Of a stretch of DNA of 64,000 nt, positions 52,872 through 62,258 are shown piece after piece. The stretch lies in the NCBI RefSeq assembly GCF_900107585.1, contig NZ_FNQM01000012.1, positions 1-64,000 of the forward strand, given 5' to 3'. The translations under genes were made by a program, and so were the position numbers. Origin of the DNA: Rubrimonas cliftonensis. Its GTDB lineage: Bacteria; Pseudomonadota; Alphaproteobacteria; Rhodobacterales; Rhodobacteraceae. Each line of letters starts with the position of its first letter. Positions within the stretch are counted from its first letter, which is position 1. The notes under the pieces are model-generated. The model ran no database searches, had not been told where the DNA came from, and saw nothing but the letters and a program-made list of their open reading frames with translations.

Positions 52872-53125
52872 CGCCGCACCCCTTCCGTCCCGATCGCAGC
52901 GGCCCGCCGCCGCGCGACTGCAGGATGCGCTAGCGAGCCGGGGCCCGCGGGTCAAGCGCGCGGCGTTTCACCGGAAATCAACTTCCGTCGCGTACGATTC
53001 ATCGAGACGTCGCAAGCTCGTCGCGATCTTCAGGCAACAGGTGAGGTGGCGCGCGCAACCGCCCGCCAGCGTTGTCGCCGGGGTCGCCACAACCGTCGAC
53101 GCAGGATGAACGGAGGCGTGACCGC

Positions 53126-53578
53126 ATGGCGGCGTCCGGGTTCACCACGGGATCGGTCCTGCGCTTGCGGCCGGGGCGGCCGCGGACCGCGCCGGCCGAG
53201 CGGTTCGTCCCGCGGCAGGCGCCGCAGCGCGCCGCGGCCTACGCGCTGGAGCTGCGCAGGGCGATCGAGAGCGCCGCGAGACGACGGCTCCCCGAGGACG
53301 TGCGCGCCGAGGAGATCACGATCCTCTGCTGCTTCCATGCGTCGCTGGTGCTCAACGCCGTCACCGGCGGAAGCGCGACGATGACCTTCTCCGCCCGGTG
53401 TCACGAAGAGCGGCTTCGCGCCGCGAACGTCGCGCGGCGGATGGCGTGGTCGGCGACGGCGGCGCTGGTGGATTTCGGCTGCGCGGTGCTGCGCGGCGAG
53501 GCGGCCCACTGCGAGGCCGCGTGGCTCAAGCATCGGCGGCGCGCCGCCGCGCAGGGGTCTCCGCCGAGCCCCATGTGA
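53126..53578 (+). CDS. Unknown protein, about 150 residues
   Basis: The ATG at 53126 is preceded by GGAGG. Third-position GC bias supports coding. The product has an arginine-rich first third (RLRPGRPRTAPAERFVPRQA) and a more ordered second half (ITILCCFHASLVLNAV, WSATAALVDFGCAVLRG) with three cysteines. No family recognised and no signal peptide. It may be a small cytoplasmic or DNA-binding protein. It precedes the glutathione transferase gene on the same strand, 68 bases away. Confidence 0.55.
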   Translation: MAASGFTTGSVLRLRPGRPRTAPAERFVPRQAPQRAAAYALELRRAIESAARRRLPEDVRAEEITILCCFHASLVLNAVTGGSATMTFSARCHEERLRAANVARRMAWSATAALVDFGCAVLRGEAAHCEAAWLKHRRRAAAQGSPPSPM

Positions 53579-53646
53579 AGCGGCCGGGCTTGTTCGCGGC
53601 CGCCGCATCGACAATGTTGCGGCGTGTCATCCGAAGGAGCCGCCCC

Positions 53647-54339
53647 ATGCAAGCCCCCATCGCCCTGCACTACTGGCCGACGCCCAACGGATGGAAGATC
53701 TCCATCGCGCTGGAGGAGATGGGCCTCCCCTACGAGACGCATTTCGTCAACATCGGCGCCGGCGAGCAGTTCGAGCCCGAGTTCCTCAGGATCGCTCCGA
53801 ACAACCGGATGCCGGCGATCGTCGATCCCGAGGGCCCCGACGGCGCGCCGATCTCGATCTTCGAGTCCGGCGCGATCCTGCAGTATCTCGCCCGCAAGAC
53901 CGGAACCTTCTGCGGCGCGACCGAGCGCGAGCGCATCGAGGTCGACCAGTGGCTGATGTGGCAGATGGGCGGCGTCGGCCCGATGGCGGGGCAGGCGCAT
54001 CATTTCCTCACCTACGCGCCGGAGAAGATCCCCTACGCCATGGACCGCTACCGCAACGAGGTGAACCGCCTCTACGGCGTCCTGGACCGGCGCCTCGCCG
54101 ACCGCGATTTCGTCGCGGGCGCCTACTCCATCGCCGACATGGCGATCTGGCCCTGGGCCCAGGGCTGGGAGCGGCAGGAGCAGGACATCGCCGCCTTCCC
54201 GAACATGAAGGCGTGGCTGGACCGGATGTGGGCGCGCCCCGCCGTCCAGAAGGGCAAGGCCCTTGGCGCGGAGCGACGCATGAACCTCGCCGACGACAAG
54301 GCCGCCCAGTCGGTGCTGTTCGGTCAGAAGGCGCGCTAG
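53647..54339 (+). CDS. Glutathione S-transferase (YfcG/Nu-class type)
   Basis: A 230-residue GST: thioredoxin-like domain with LHYWPTPNGWKISIALEEMG, the cis-proline and glutathione site NNRMPAIVDPEG and ISIFESGAILQYLARKTG, then the helical domain with DQWLMWQMGGVGPMAGQAHH, the YfcG/GstB-type signature. YfcG proteins reduce disulfides. ATG 53647 has AGGAG upstream (CGAAGGAGCCGCCCC). Confidence 0.92.
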   Translation: MQAPIALHYWPTPNGWKISIALEEMGLPYETHFVNIGAGEQFEPEFLRIAPNNRMPAIVDPEGPDGAPISIFESGAILQYLARKTGTFCGATERERIEVDQWLMWQMGGVGPMAGQAHHFLTYAPEKIPYAMDRYRNEVNRLYGVLDRRLADRDFVAGAYSIADMAIWPWAQGWERQEQDIAAFPNMKAWLDRMWARPAVQKGKALGAERRMNLADDKAAQSVLFGQKAR

Positions 54340-54361
54340 GCCGCCCTGCGTCGTCCGGAGG

Positions 54362-55129
54362 CTACCGCCTGAGCCAGCGGAAGGTCTCGGACGCCGCCAG
54401 CCCGGCCGCCATCGCGATCGCGATGGCGATGATCCCGTAGACCAGCGGCTGCTGCCGCGACGCGTCGTAGAGCAGCCTCTCGATGCCGGCCTTCGCGACG
54501 TCGATCTCGGTCTCGAAGACGTCGATCACCCTGCGGTCGCGGGTGAGCAGCACCGTGACCCGATAGGCGCCTTCGACGATGTTGGCGGGCAGCTGGAAGC
54601 TGGCGCGGAACAGCACGTCGCCCGTCACCGCCACCCCGCCCGGCGCGATGACGTAGAGGCCCGAGCTCTCGCGCAGGCGCGTGACGGCGTCGAGGAACGC
54701 CTCCCGCTCGTCGCCTGTGCTCGCGGCGTCCACGAGGCGGAGCGCGTGGCGCAGGGAGACCCGGTGCCTGAGGTTCTCGGTATGGCTGATCGTCTCGTCG
54801 ATCGGCCCGGTCGCCGCCACGGCGTAGTAGCTCGGCGCGGCGTCCACCAGCTCCGAACTGGTGTTGGCCCAGACCCCCAGGACGCGCGACTTGCGGCGCA
54901 CCAGCACCGGGGTCGACGGCCCGGCGATGCGCACCACCACGCCCATCCGCCCCTCCAGCGGCGGGGCGATCCGCGCCACCGCGCCATAGACGAACAGCTC
55001 CGAGCCGTCGAAGCCGGCCGTGATCGCGATGCGGTTCTGGCTCACATCCGCGACGACCCGTTCTGCGGGGGCGCGGCCCGCCGCCGCGAGCAGCAGGAGC
55101 GTCGCCGCGATCAGCGCGCGCGCCGTCAT
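54362..55129 (-). CDS. TIGR02186-family membrane protein
   Basis: A 255-residue protein with a signal peptide (TARALIAATLLLLAAAGRAPA), a periplasmic beta-rich body (RIAITAGFDGSELFVYGAV) and one C-terminal membrane helix (VYGIIAIAIAMAAGLAASE). It is the alphaproteobacterial TIGR02186 family that follows TauE/SafE genes. Role unknown; the conserved pairing suggests it helps the transporter. The ATG overlaps the TauE stop. Confidence 0.88.
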   Translation of the reverse strand: MTARALIAATLLLLAAAGRAPAERVVADVSQNRIAITAGFDGSELFVYGAVARIAPPLEGRMGVVVRIAGPSTPVLVRRKSRVLGVWANTSSELVDAAPSYYAVAATGPIDETISHTENLRHRVSLRHALRLVDAASTGDEREAFLDAVTRLRESSGLYVIAPGGVAVTGDVLFRASFQLPANIVEGAYRVTVLLTRDRRVIDVFETEIDVAKAGIERLLYDASRQQPLVYGIIAIAIAMAAGLAASETFRWLRR

Positions 55130-56037
55130 GTCGGCGCGGCCAGAGAGTACAGCTCGCCGGGCGTGCTCACGAGGTCGACGGCGAGCTTCGCGCAGACCAG
55201 AAGCACCAGCGCCGCCAGCAGGAAGCGCAGCTGCTCGCCACGAAGCCTCGCGCCCAGCATCGCCCCGAACTGCGCGCCGAACACGCCGCCCACGATCAGC
55301 AGCACCGCGAGAACGACGTCGACGGACTGGGTCTCGACCGCGTGCAGCAGCGTCGTGAAGCCCGCCAGCAGGGTGATCTGGAAGAGCGACGTGCCGATCA
55401 CCACGCTCGTCGGCATCCCGAGGATGTAGATCATCGCCGGGATCATGATGAAGCCGCCGCCGACGCCCATCACCGCCGCCAGCACGCCGACGGCGAGTCC
55501 GATCAGCAGCGGCGGTATCGCGCTGATGTAGAGCTTGCTCTCGCGGAACCGCATCTTGAGGGGCAGCTTCAGCGCCCAGCCATGGCCGTGCTTCTTCGGC
55601 GCGCCGCCCGGGCGGCGCGCGGCGCGCAGGGTGCGCACGCTCTCCACCATCATCAGCCCGCCCACGGCGCCGAGAAACACGACGTAGCAGAGCGAGACCA
55701 TCAGCTCGACCTGCCCGAAGGCGCTGGCCAGCGCGAACAGCCGCACGCCGAAGAACGAGCCGACGACGCCCCCCGCCAGCAGCACCAGCCCCATCTTCAC
55801 GTCAACCGCGCGCCGCCGCCAGTAGGCCAGCGCGCCCGACAGCGAGGAGGCGACGATCTGGTTAGCCTGGCTCGCGACGGCGACCGCGGGCGGGATGCCG
55901 ATGAAGATGAGAAGCGGCGTCAGCAGGAAACCGCCGCCGACCCCGAACAGGCCGGAGAGCACGCCGACGCCGCCGCCCAGCGCCAGCAGGAGCAGGGCGT
56001 TCACGGAGATCTCGGCAATCGGCAGATAGATCTGCAT
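55126..56037 (-). CDS. TauE/SafE-family anion (sulfite/sulfonate) exporter
   Basis: A 303-residue membrane protein with about eight hydrophobic helices in two repeats: GGGVGVLSGLFGVGGGFLLTP and LAAVMGVGGGFIMIPAMIY, the TauE glycine-rich signature. TauE/SafE proteins move sulfite, sulfoacetate or related anions out of the cell. It leads a two-gene unit with the TIGR02186 protein. Confidence 0.9.
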   Translation of the reverse strand: MQIYLPIAEISVNALLLLALGGGVGVLSGLFGVGGGFLLTPLLIFIGIPPAVAVASQANQIVASSLSGALAYWRRRAVDVKMGLVLLAGGVVGSFFGVRLFALASAFGQVELMVSLCYVVFLGAVGGLMMVESVRTLRAARRPGGAPKKHGHGWALKLPLKMRFRESKLYISAIPPLLIGLAVGVLAAVMGVGGGFIMIPAMIYILGMPTSVVIGTSLFQITLLAGFTTLLHAVETQSVDVVLAVLLIVGGVFGAQFGAMLGARLRGEQLRFLLAALVLLVCAKLAVDLVSTPGELYSLAAPT

Positions 56038-56161
56038 CGCACCCGCAACACCGGAATGGAGGGGAGCCTAGGCCAGCCCGCGCCGCCGCGCCAGTTGCGA
56101 TGCGGCGAGCGCCGAAGGCGCCGGACGAAGCGCGCGCAAGGGCCGCGGGGGTGCGCCCGCC

Positions 56162-57001
56162 TCAGACCGGACGGGGCGGCGGCACGGCGAAGAACGCCGC
56201 CATCGCCGCCTCGCGCAGCATCGCCGTGCGCTCGCGCGGGCAGAACGCGGTGACGCGCAGCACGACCTTGGCGAGCTCGGTGGTGTGGACGCTGACGAGC
56301 GGCGACGGGTCGCGCAGCCGGGCGCCGGCGGTCTTCTCGATCCGGGCGGCGTAGCGCCGCGCAAGCTCGCCGAAGTCGGCCGCGGCCGCCTCCACCGCCG
56401 CCTGCACCCGGTCGCGCGCCCCGAGCGCGTCGCCGCCCGGCTCGCTATGGATGTCGAGGCTGAAATAGATGAAGCGCTTGCGGAAGCTGTTGTTGATCAC
56501 CGGCGCGGAGAGCAGGAGGCTGTTGGGCACGGAGACGACGCGGCCGGTGAGGTTGTAGTCGTAGGGGTCGATCTCCTGCAGCACCGTCGCCAGCAGGTTC
56601 TCGTCGATCACCTCGCCCGAATGCGGCCCGATCTCGATCCAGTCGCCCACCGAGAACGCCTGGCTGACGCCCCGCCAGGTCGCGCCCGTCACGCAGAGCC
56701 AGAGCTCCTTGGTCGCGATCACCACCGCCACGGCGACGGCGGCGATCGACAGCGCGAAATCCTCGATCTCCTGCAGCCATAGCGCGAAGAGCGCCAACAC
56801 GACGACTGCGCTGGAGACGTTCTTGACGAGGCTGATCCAGTAGCGCTGCCGGTCGCTGAGGATGTCGTCGCGCCCGCGCACCAGCCGCACGAGCAGCCAG
56901 CGCGCGGCCATGGTCGCCAGCACGATCAGGATCGACAGCAGCAGCTTGATCGGGACGACCGGCGCGAGTTCGGCCTCGACGCCCAGCATCTCCGGCGTCA
57001 C
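56162..57001 (-). CDS. MscS-family mechanosensitive channel
   Basis: A 279-residue protein with three or more N-terminal helices, then the MscS beta domain: GDWIEIGPHSGEVIDENLLAT, LTGRVVSVPNSLLLSAPVIN and the C-terminal part. It opens under membrane tension to release solutes. GTG 57001 overlaps the upstream zinc-peptidase stop (GTGA), so the two are coupled. Confidence 0.88.
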   Translation of the reverse strand: MTPEMLGVEAELAPVVPIKLLLSILIVLATMAARWLLVRLVRGRDDILSDRQRYWISLVKNVSSAVVVLALFALWLQEIEDFALSIAAVAVAVVIATKELWLCVTGATWRGVSQAFSVGDWIEIGPHSGEVIDENLLATVLQEIDPYDYNLTGRVVSVPNSLLLSAPVINNSFRKRFIYFSLDIHSEPGGDALGARDRVQAAVEAAAADFGELARRYAARIEKTAGARLRDPSPLVSVHTTELAKVVLRVTAFCPRERTAMLREAAMAAFFAVPPPRPV

Positions 57002-58014
57002 GGCGCAGCCCCCCCGCCCGCCGCCGGAAGCCAGCGATGCACGAAGCCGAGCTTCTCGCGCGTCGGCGGCGTCAGCACGAAGGGATAGACGTCGGCGAGG
57101 CCCATGGAGCGGTTGACGTGGTTCAGCGCGATGGTGAGCTCGCCGCCGACGTTGAGCACCGTCCCGGCGTCGTCTGCCGCGTAGGGGTCGAAGCCGCCGC
57201 CGCCCGCCGTCTCCAGCGCCGGCGAGGACAGGCCGACGCGCGCGGCGCTGTCGACGATGTCCACGAGGTGCAGGTGATGGGCGAAGGTCTCCGCCCAGTC
57301 CTCGTGCGGGTGCGCGGCGGCGTAGTCGGTCAGGTGGCCTTCCGGCGGCGCGGCCTCGCCGTCCGCGGCGTTCGCGTAATGCGCGTCGAGCGCGGCGCCG
57401 TAGTCGGCGCGCTCGTCGCCGAAAAGCGGCCTGAACGCGTCGAGGAACCCCGGCGCCTGCGCCAGCCGTTCGAAGACCAGGTGGCCAAGCTCATGGCGGA
57501 CATGCCCGGTCATTGTGCGATAGCGCTCGGCGAGGTTGGCCCGCCGGGCCTCGCGGATCGCCGGGTCCGCCTCGGCGACGTTCAGCGTCACGACGCCCTC
57601 CATGTGGCCCATCGTGACCTGCGCGGCCCCGGCGGAGGTGCTCTCGGAGAGCATGTCGAACACCGGCGGCGCATGGGGGTCGGCGTCGGTGAAGAGGCCC
57701 CAGCGCATCAGGCCGGCGACCACCCAGCGCTTGGCGCCCTCGGCCTCGGCCCACAGCGCGTCGTTGTCGTCCACCCCGCGGTCGGGCGAGGTGCGCGTCA
57801 TGGCGCAGGCGGCGCAGAACGCCCCTTGCCCGCCGCCCGGCGCCGCGGCCCAGTTGCAGCCGATGGCGTCGCGGTTCGCGCAGGGCTGCGACGCCTCGAC
57901 CGTCGCGAAGCGCCGGCCGCGCGGGTCGAAGACCAGCGCGGCGCCGCAGGCCATGCAGGCGGGGTTCCGAAAGAAGATGCGCGCGCCGCAGCACGGGCAC
58001 TCGAATACGTCCAT
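56998..58014 (-). CDS. Putative zinc-binding metallopeptidase (DUF2248-like)
   Basis: A 338-residue protein. An N-terminal zinc ribbon FECPCCGARIFFRNPACMACG, then a second cysteine set (CANRDAIGC, CAACAM) and a peptidase motif in GHVRHELGHLVFERL (HExxH) with the downstream glutamate region DWAETFAHHLHLVD. It looks like a zinc-dependent peptidase of unknown substrate in the cytoplasm. It is upstream of, and coupled to, the MscS gene. Confidence 0.82.
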   Translation of the reverse strand: MDVFECPCCGARIFFRNPACMACGAALVFDPRGRRFATVEASQPCANRDAIGCNWAAAPGGGQGAFCAACAMTRTSPDRGVDDNDALWAEAEGAKRWVVAGLMRWGLFTDADPHAPPVFDMLSESTSAGAAQVTMGHMEGVVTLNVAEADPAIREARRANLAERYRTMTGHVRHELGHLVFERLAQAPGFLDAFRPLFGDERADYGAALDAHYANAADGEAAPPEGHLTDYAAAHPHEDWAETFAHHLHLVDIVDSAARVGLSSPALETAGGGGFDPYAADDAGTVLNVGGELTIALNHVNRSMGLADVYPFVLTPPTREKLGFVHRWLPAAGGGAAP

Positions 58015-58100
58015 CGCGCATCTCCCGACGCGGTTTCACGGTTCGACCGCCCGGATCAGTGGGCCGAACGCCGCCCGGCTTCAAGGAGGATAAACGCGGC

Positions 58101-59291
<1,191 letters not shown>

Positions 59292-59364
59292 CCGCGTGAG
59301 ATAGGCCGACGCGCCCCGCGGCGCAACGCAGGCCTTGCGCCGCGCGCGCCGGATGGGGGCCGGA

Positions 59365-59919
59365 TCAGGAGCAGAGGCGCTGCGCCTCCTCCAGCGCCGC
59401 GGTGAAGCCGATCAGCGAATAGGTGTCGATCGTGGTCGTGCCGCGCGAGGAGACGCCCGTGAGCTTGGCGTCCACGCCCCGCTTCATGGCCTCCACGGCC
59501 CGGTCGTCCGCGGCGGCGTTCTCGAACCACGCGTTCTCGCCGTCGGTGAACATCGCGAAGGTGTCGGTCCCGATCTGCACCCGAACGGTCGAGCCTTCGC
59601 GGAAGGGGTAGCCGACCACGGTGTTGACCTCGTTGCGCACGCCGTCGGAGGGGCGCACCGACACCATCAGGTAGATGTCGCCGCGGTTGGCGCTGACGCG
59701 GCGGCCATCCCGCTGCGCGACCCAGGATTTCGGGGCCGAGACGATCCAGCACAGCCGCGAGGCGCCGGAACCGGACTCGAACACGCTCCAGTTCTGCTGC
59801 GCGCCCGCCCGGTCGACCGCCTGCGCCGCGGCCGGCGCCGCGCTCCAGAGCGCCGCCGCCATCGTCATCGCCGCCAGCGCCAAGCCGGCCGCCCGTGTCG
59901 CACTCTTCGCCATCGCCAT
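59365..59919 (-). CDS. Invasion-associated locus B (IalB) family protein
   Basis: A 184-residue secreted protein with a signal peptide ([21 protein letters not shown]). The mature part [24 protein letters not shown] and [19 protein letters not shown] matches the IalB family, periplasmic proteins of uncertain function. Its position upstream of rlmN is typical. A C-terminal cysteine (QRLCS) can pair with the one near the start. Confidence 0.88.
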   Translation of the reverse strand: MAMAKSATRAAGLALAAMTMAAALWSAAPAAAQAVDRAGAQQNWSVFESGSGASRLCWIVSAPKSWVAQRDGRRVSANRGDIYLMVSVRPSDGVRNEVNTVVGYPFREGSTVRVQIGTDTFAMFTDGENAWFENAAADDRAVEAMKRGVDAKLTGVSSRGTTTIDTYSLIGFTAALEEAQRLCS

Positions 59920-60126
59920 GTCGCGCCGCTCCGTCTCGCCAGTTCCGCCTCACGACCCCGTGACGTCGGGGCCTTCCCGGTCGCGCGGCGGCGCCGCCAC
60001 GACCGCGACCCTGTTTCATCAGGGCCGATTACGCTCTAGTCTAGCCCCAAGGCGGGCGCCGACGCCAGACTTGCCGACCGGGGATGGCGCGCCTCGGCGC
60101 CGGTTTCCCGTGAAGGCTGCCGCACC

Positions 60127-60732
60127 TTGAGCCAAAACCCCGCCGACGCCCGCGACGCCGCCATACCGGCGGCGGAGGACAGCGACGACGCGCTGATGCT
60201 GCGCGTGGCCGCCCGGGACCGCGCTGCCTTCGCCGCACTGTTCGGTCGCTACGCGGGTCGGGTTAAGGGCTTCATGCAGCGCGCCGGGTTTCCGCCCCAC
60301 GAGGCCGACGAGGCGGCCCAGGAGGTGATGCTGACCGTGTGGCGTCGGGCCGAGACCTTCGACCCGACCCGCGCCGGCGCCGGCACCTGGCTCTTCACCG
60401 TCGCGCGCAACCGGCGCATCGACCTGATGCGCCGCCGCAGGCCCGAGCCCGACCCGCTCGACCCGCATTTCCAGCCCGACCCGGCGCCGCCCGCCGACGT
60501 CGCCGCCGCCGTGGCCGACCGCGACGCCGCGGTGCGCGCCGCGCTCGCCACCCTGCCGCCGGAGCAGCTTGAGGTCGTGCGCCTCGCCTATTACGAGGGC
60601 CTCAGCCAGAGCGAGGCCGCCGCGGCGCTCGGCGCGCCGCTCGGCACCGTCAAGTCGCGCCTGCGCCTCGCCGTCGCCCGCCTGCGGGAGGCGCTGGGCG
60701 CGGATTTCGCCGAGGAGCTCTTCGATGACTGA
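60127..60732 (+). CDS. ECF sigma factor, RpoE-like
   Basis: A 201-residue ECF sigma factor: region 2 AFAALFGRYAGRVKGFM, EADEAAQEVMLTVWRRA and FTVARNRRIDLMRRRRPEP, then region 4 LPPEQLEVVRLAYYEGLSQ and LGAPLGTVKSRLRLAVARLRE. The RVKGFM/QEVM and RRIDLMR segments are close to Rhodobacter RpoE (ECF11), the singlet-oxygen sigma factor. Its partner anti-sigma ChrR is not downstream; an asparaginase gene overlaps the 3' end. The start codon is TTG (60127). Confidence 0.88.
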   Translation: MSQNPADARDAAIPAAEDSDDALMLRVAARDRAAFAALFGRYAGRVKGFMQRAGFPPHEADEAAQEVMLTVWRRAETFDPTRAGAGTWLFTVARNRRIDLMRRRRPEPDPLDPHFQPDPAPPADVAAAVADRDAAVRAALATLPPEQLEVVRLAYYEGLSQSEAAAALGAPLGTVKSRLRLAVARLREALGADFAEELFDD

Positions 60733-61771
60733 CCTTGTGGACGCGCCGGCCGATCCGGTGCTCGCCGTGGCGCTGCGCGGCGGCGTCGTGGAGCGCCGCC
60801 ATCGCGGGGCATACGCGGTGTGCGCGGCCGGCGGCGAGATCGTCGATAGCGCGGGTGACGTCGAGCGCCGCATCCTGCCGCGCAGCGCCATCAAGCTGTT
60901 CCAGACGCTGCCGCTGGTCGAGAGCGGCGCGGCGGACGCATGCCGCCTCGACGCCCGCCGCCTCGCGCTCGCCTGCGCCTCGCACGAGGGCTCGGCGGCG
61001 CATTCAGGTCAGGTGGCGCAGTGGCTCGCCGAGATCGGCCTCGGAGAGCGCGACCTGATGTGCGGCGCCCATCCGCCGAAGGAAAAGGCCGCGCGCGACG
61101 CGCTGCGCGCCGCCGGCGAAAAGCCCAGCCAGCTCCACAACAACTGCTCCGGCAAGCATGCGGGCTTCCTCACCCTCGCGCGGCGTCTCGGCGCCCCGAC
61201 GGCCGGCTACGTCGCCGTCGACCATCCGGTGCAGAAGGCGGCGCAGGAGGCGTTCTCGCAGGCCGCCGACGAGGAGACGCCGATGGGCTGGGCGGTGGAC
61301 GGCTGCTCCGCGCCCAACTTCGCCGTGCGCCTGCGCGGCCTCGCCCTCGCCGCCGCCCGCGTGGCGGACCCGCAGGCGGGCTTCGGCTGCGGGCTGCGCG
61401 CGGCGTCGGCGGCGCGGCTGCGCGACGCGATGATCGCGCACCCCTTCGAGGTCGCCGGCGCCGGGCGCGCCTGCACCGAGCTGATGGAGGCCGCGGCGGG
61501 CCGCGCGGCGATCAAGACCGGGGCCGAGGGCAGCTTCATCGCGATCCTGCCCGCGGGCGACGGCCGTCCGGCGCTCGGCGTCGCGCTGAAGATCGACGAC
61601 GGCGCCACGGAGGCCGCCGAATGCGCCATGGCCGCGCTCCTCGTCCGCTTCGGCGCGGTCGATCCCGCCGATCCCCGGGTGCGGCGGCGGCTGGCGCCGG
61701 CGTATCGCAACCTCCGCGGCGTCGACGTCGGCGGACTTCGCGCGGCGGGGCCCTTGGACACGAAATCTTAA
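60725..61771 (+). CDS. Asparaginase (rhizobial-type)
   Basis: A 348-residue protein of the PF06089 family. RSAIKLFQTLPLVESGA with the Ser-Lys pair, ACASHEGSAAHSGQV, PSQLHNNCSGKHAGFL and AVDGCSAPNFAVRL show the family, which is unrelated to E. coli AnsA/B and hydrolyses L-asparagine, cytoplasmic. ATG 60725 overlaps the sigma-factor stop by 8 bases, so the two are co-translated. Confidence 0.88.
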   Translation: MTDLVDAPADPVLAVALRGGVVERRHRGAYAVCAAGGEIVDSAGDVERRILPRSAIKLFQTLPLVESGAADACRLDARRLALACASHEGSAAHSGQVAQWLAEIGLGERDLMCGAHPPKEKAARDALRAAGEKPSQLHNNCSGKHAGFLTLARRLGAPTAGYVAVDHPVQKAAQEAFSQAADEETPMGWAVDGCSAPNFAVRLRGLALAAARVADPQAGFGCGLRAASAARLRDAMIAHPFEVAGAGRACTELMEAAAGRAAIKTGAEGSFIAILPAGDGRPALGVALKIDDGATEAAECAMAALLVRFGAVDPADPRVRRRLAPAYRNLRGVDVGGLRAAGPLDTKS

Positions 61772-61815
61772 GCCTGTGCCGTGATCGTCTGCCCCGTGTC
61801 GCGAAGGAGAGGCGC

Positions 61816-62187
61816 ATGGGCAACGCGCAAAGCGCAAATCTGGTCGAAGGCGGTGTCGCTCTCGTTGACGAGGCGGTGGTCGAGAGCCTGCGCGCCATCT
61901 TCGGCGACGCCACGGGGGCCCTCATGTCCAAGACCCGCGCCATCATCACCGAACGCCTCGGCCAGATGGACGGCGTGACGGCCTCCGGCGAAGTCGAGAC
62001 CCTTGGCCGCCTCGCGCACGAGGTCGGCGGGATGTCCGCGCAGGTCGGCCTCAGCCGCCTGAGCGCCACGGCCCTGTCGCTGGAGGCCCTCTGCGGGCGG
62101 TCGCCCACGGGCGACGCGGTGCGCCGGGCCTACGCCGAGGTGGCCTCGGTCGCGCGCGCCTCGCTGGAGCGCCTCCCCCAGGCCTGA
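61816..62187 (+). CDS. HPt-like histidine phosphotransfer protein
   Basis: A 123-residue helical protein. The middle segment GRLAHEVGGMSAQVGLSRLS resembles an HPt phosphorylation helix (AHxxKGxxAxxG with Lys replaced by Val). The candidate phospho-histidine is near residue 68. GGAGA precedes the ATG. No histidine kinase or receiver is adjacent, so if active it acts in trans. Confidence 0.6.
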   Translation: MGNAQSANLVEGGVALVDEAVVESLRAIFGDATGALMSKTRAIITERLGQMDGVTASGEVETLGRLAHEVGGMSAQVGLSRLSATALSLEALCGRSPTGDAVRRAYAEVASVARASLERLPQA

Positions 62188-62258
62188 CCCGCCCGGACGC
62201 CCTTTCGGCCCTGCGCCGGGCCCGCTATCTTGGGTCTGCATCGCATCGATGAGGCCGC

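Noticed and set aside
52872-53060. Possible SAM-II riboswitch upstream of metZ
   Set aside because: A GTTGATTT followed later by GCGCTTG recalls parts of the motif, but the conserved A-rich ACGTTAAA and GCTAAA parts and a convincing pseudoknot are missing.
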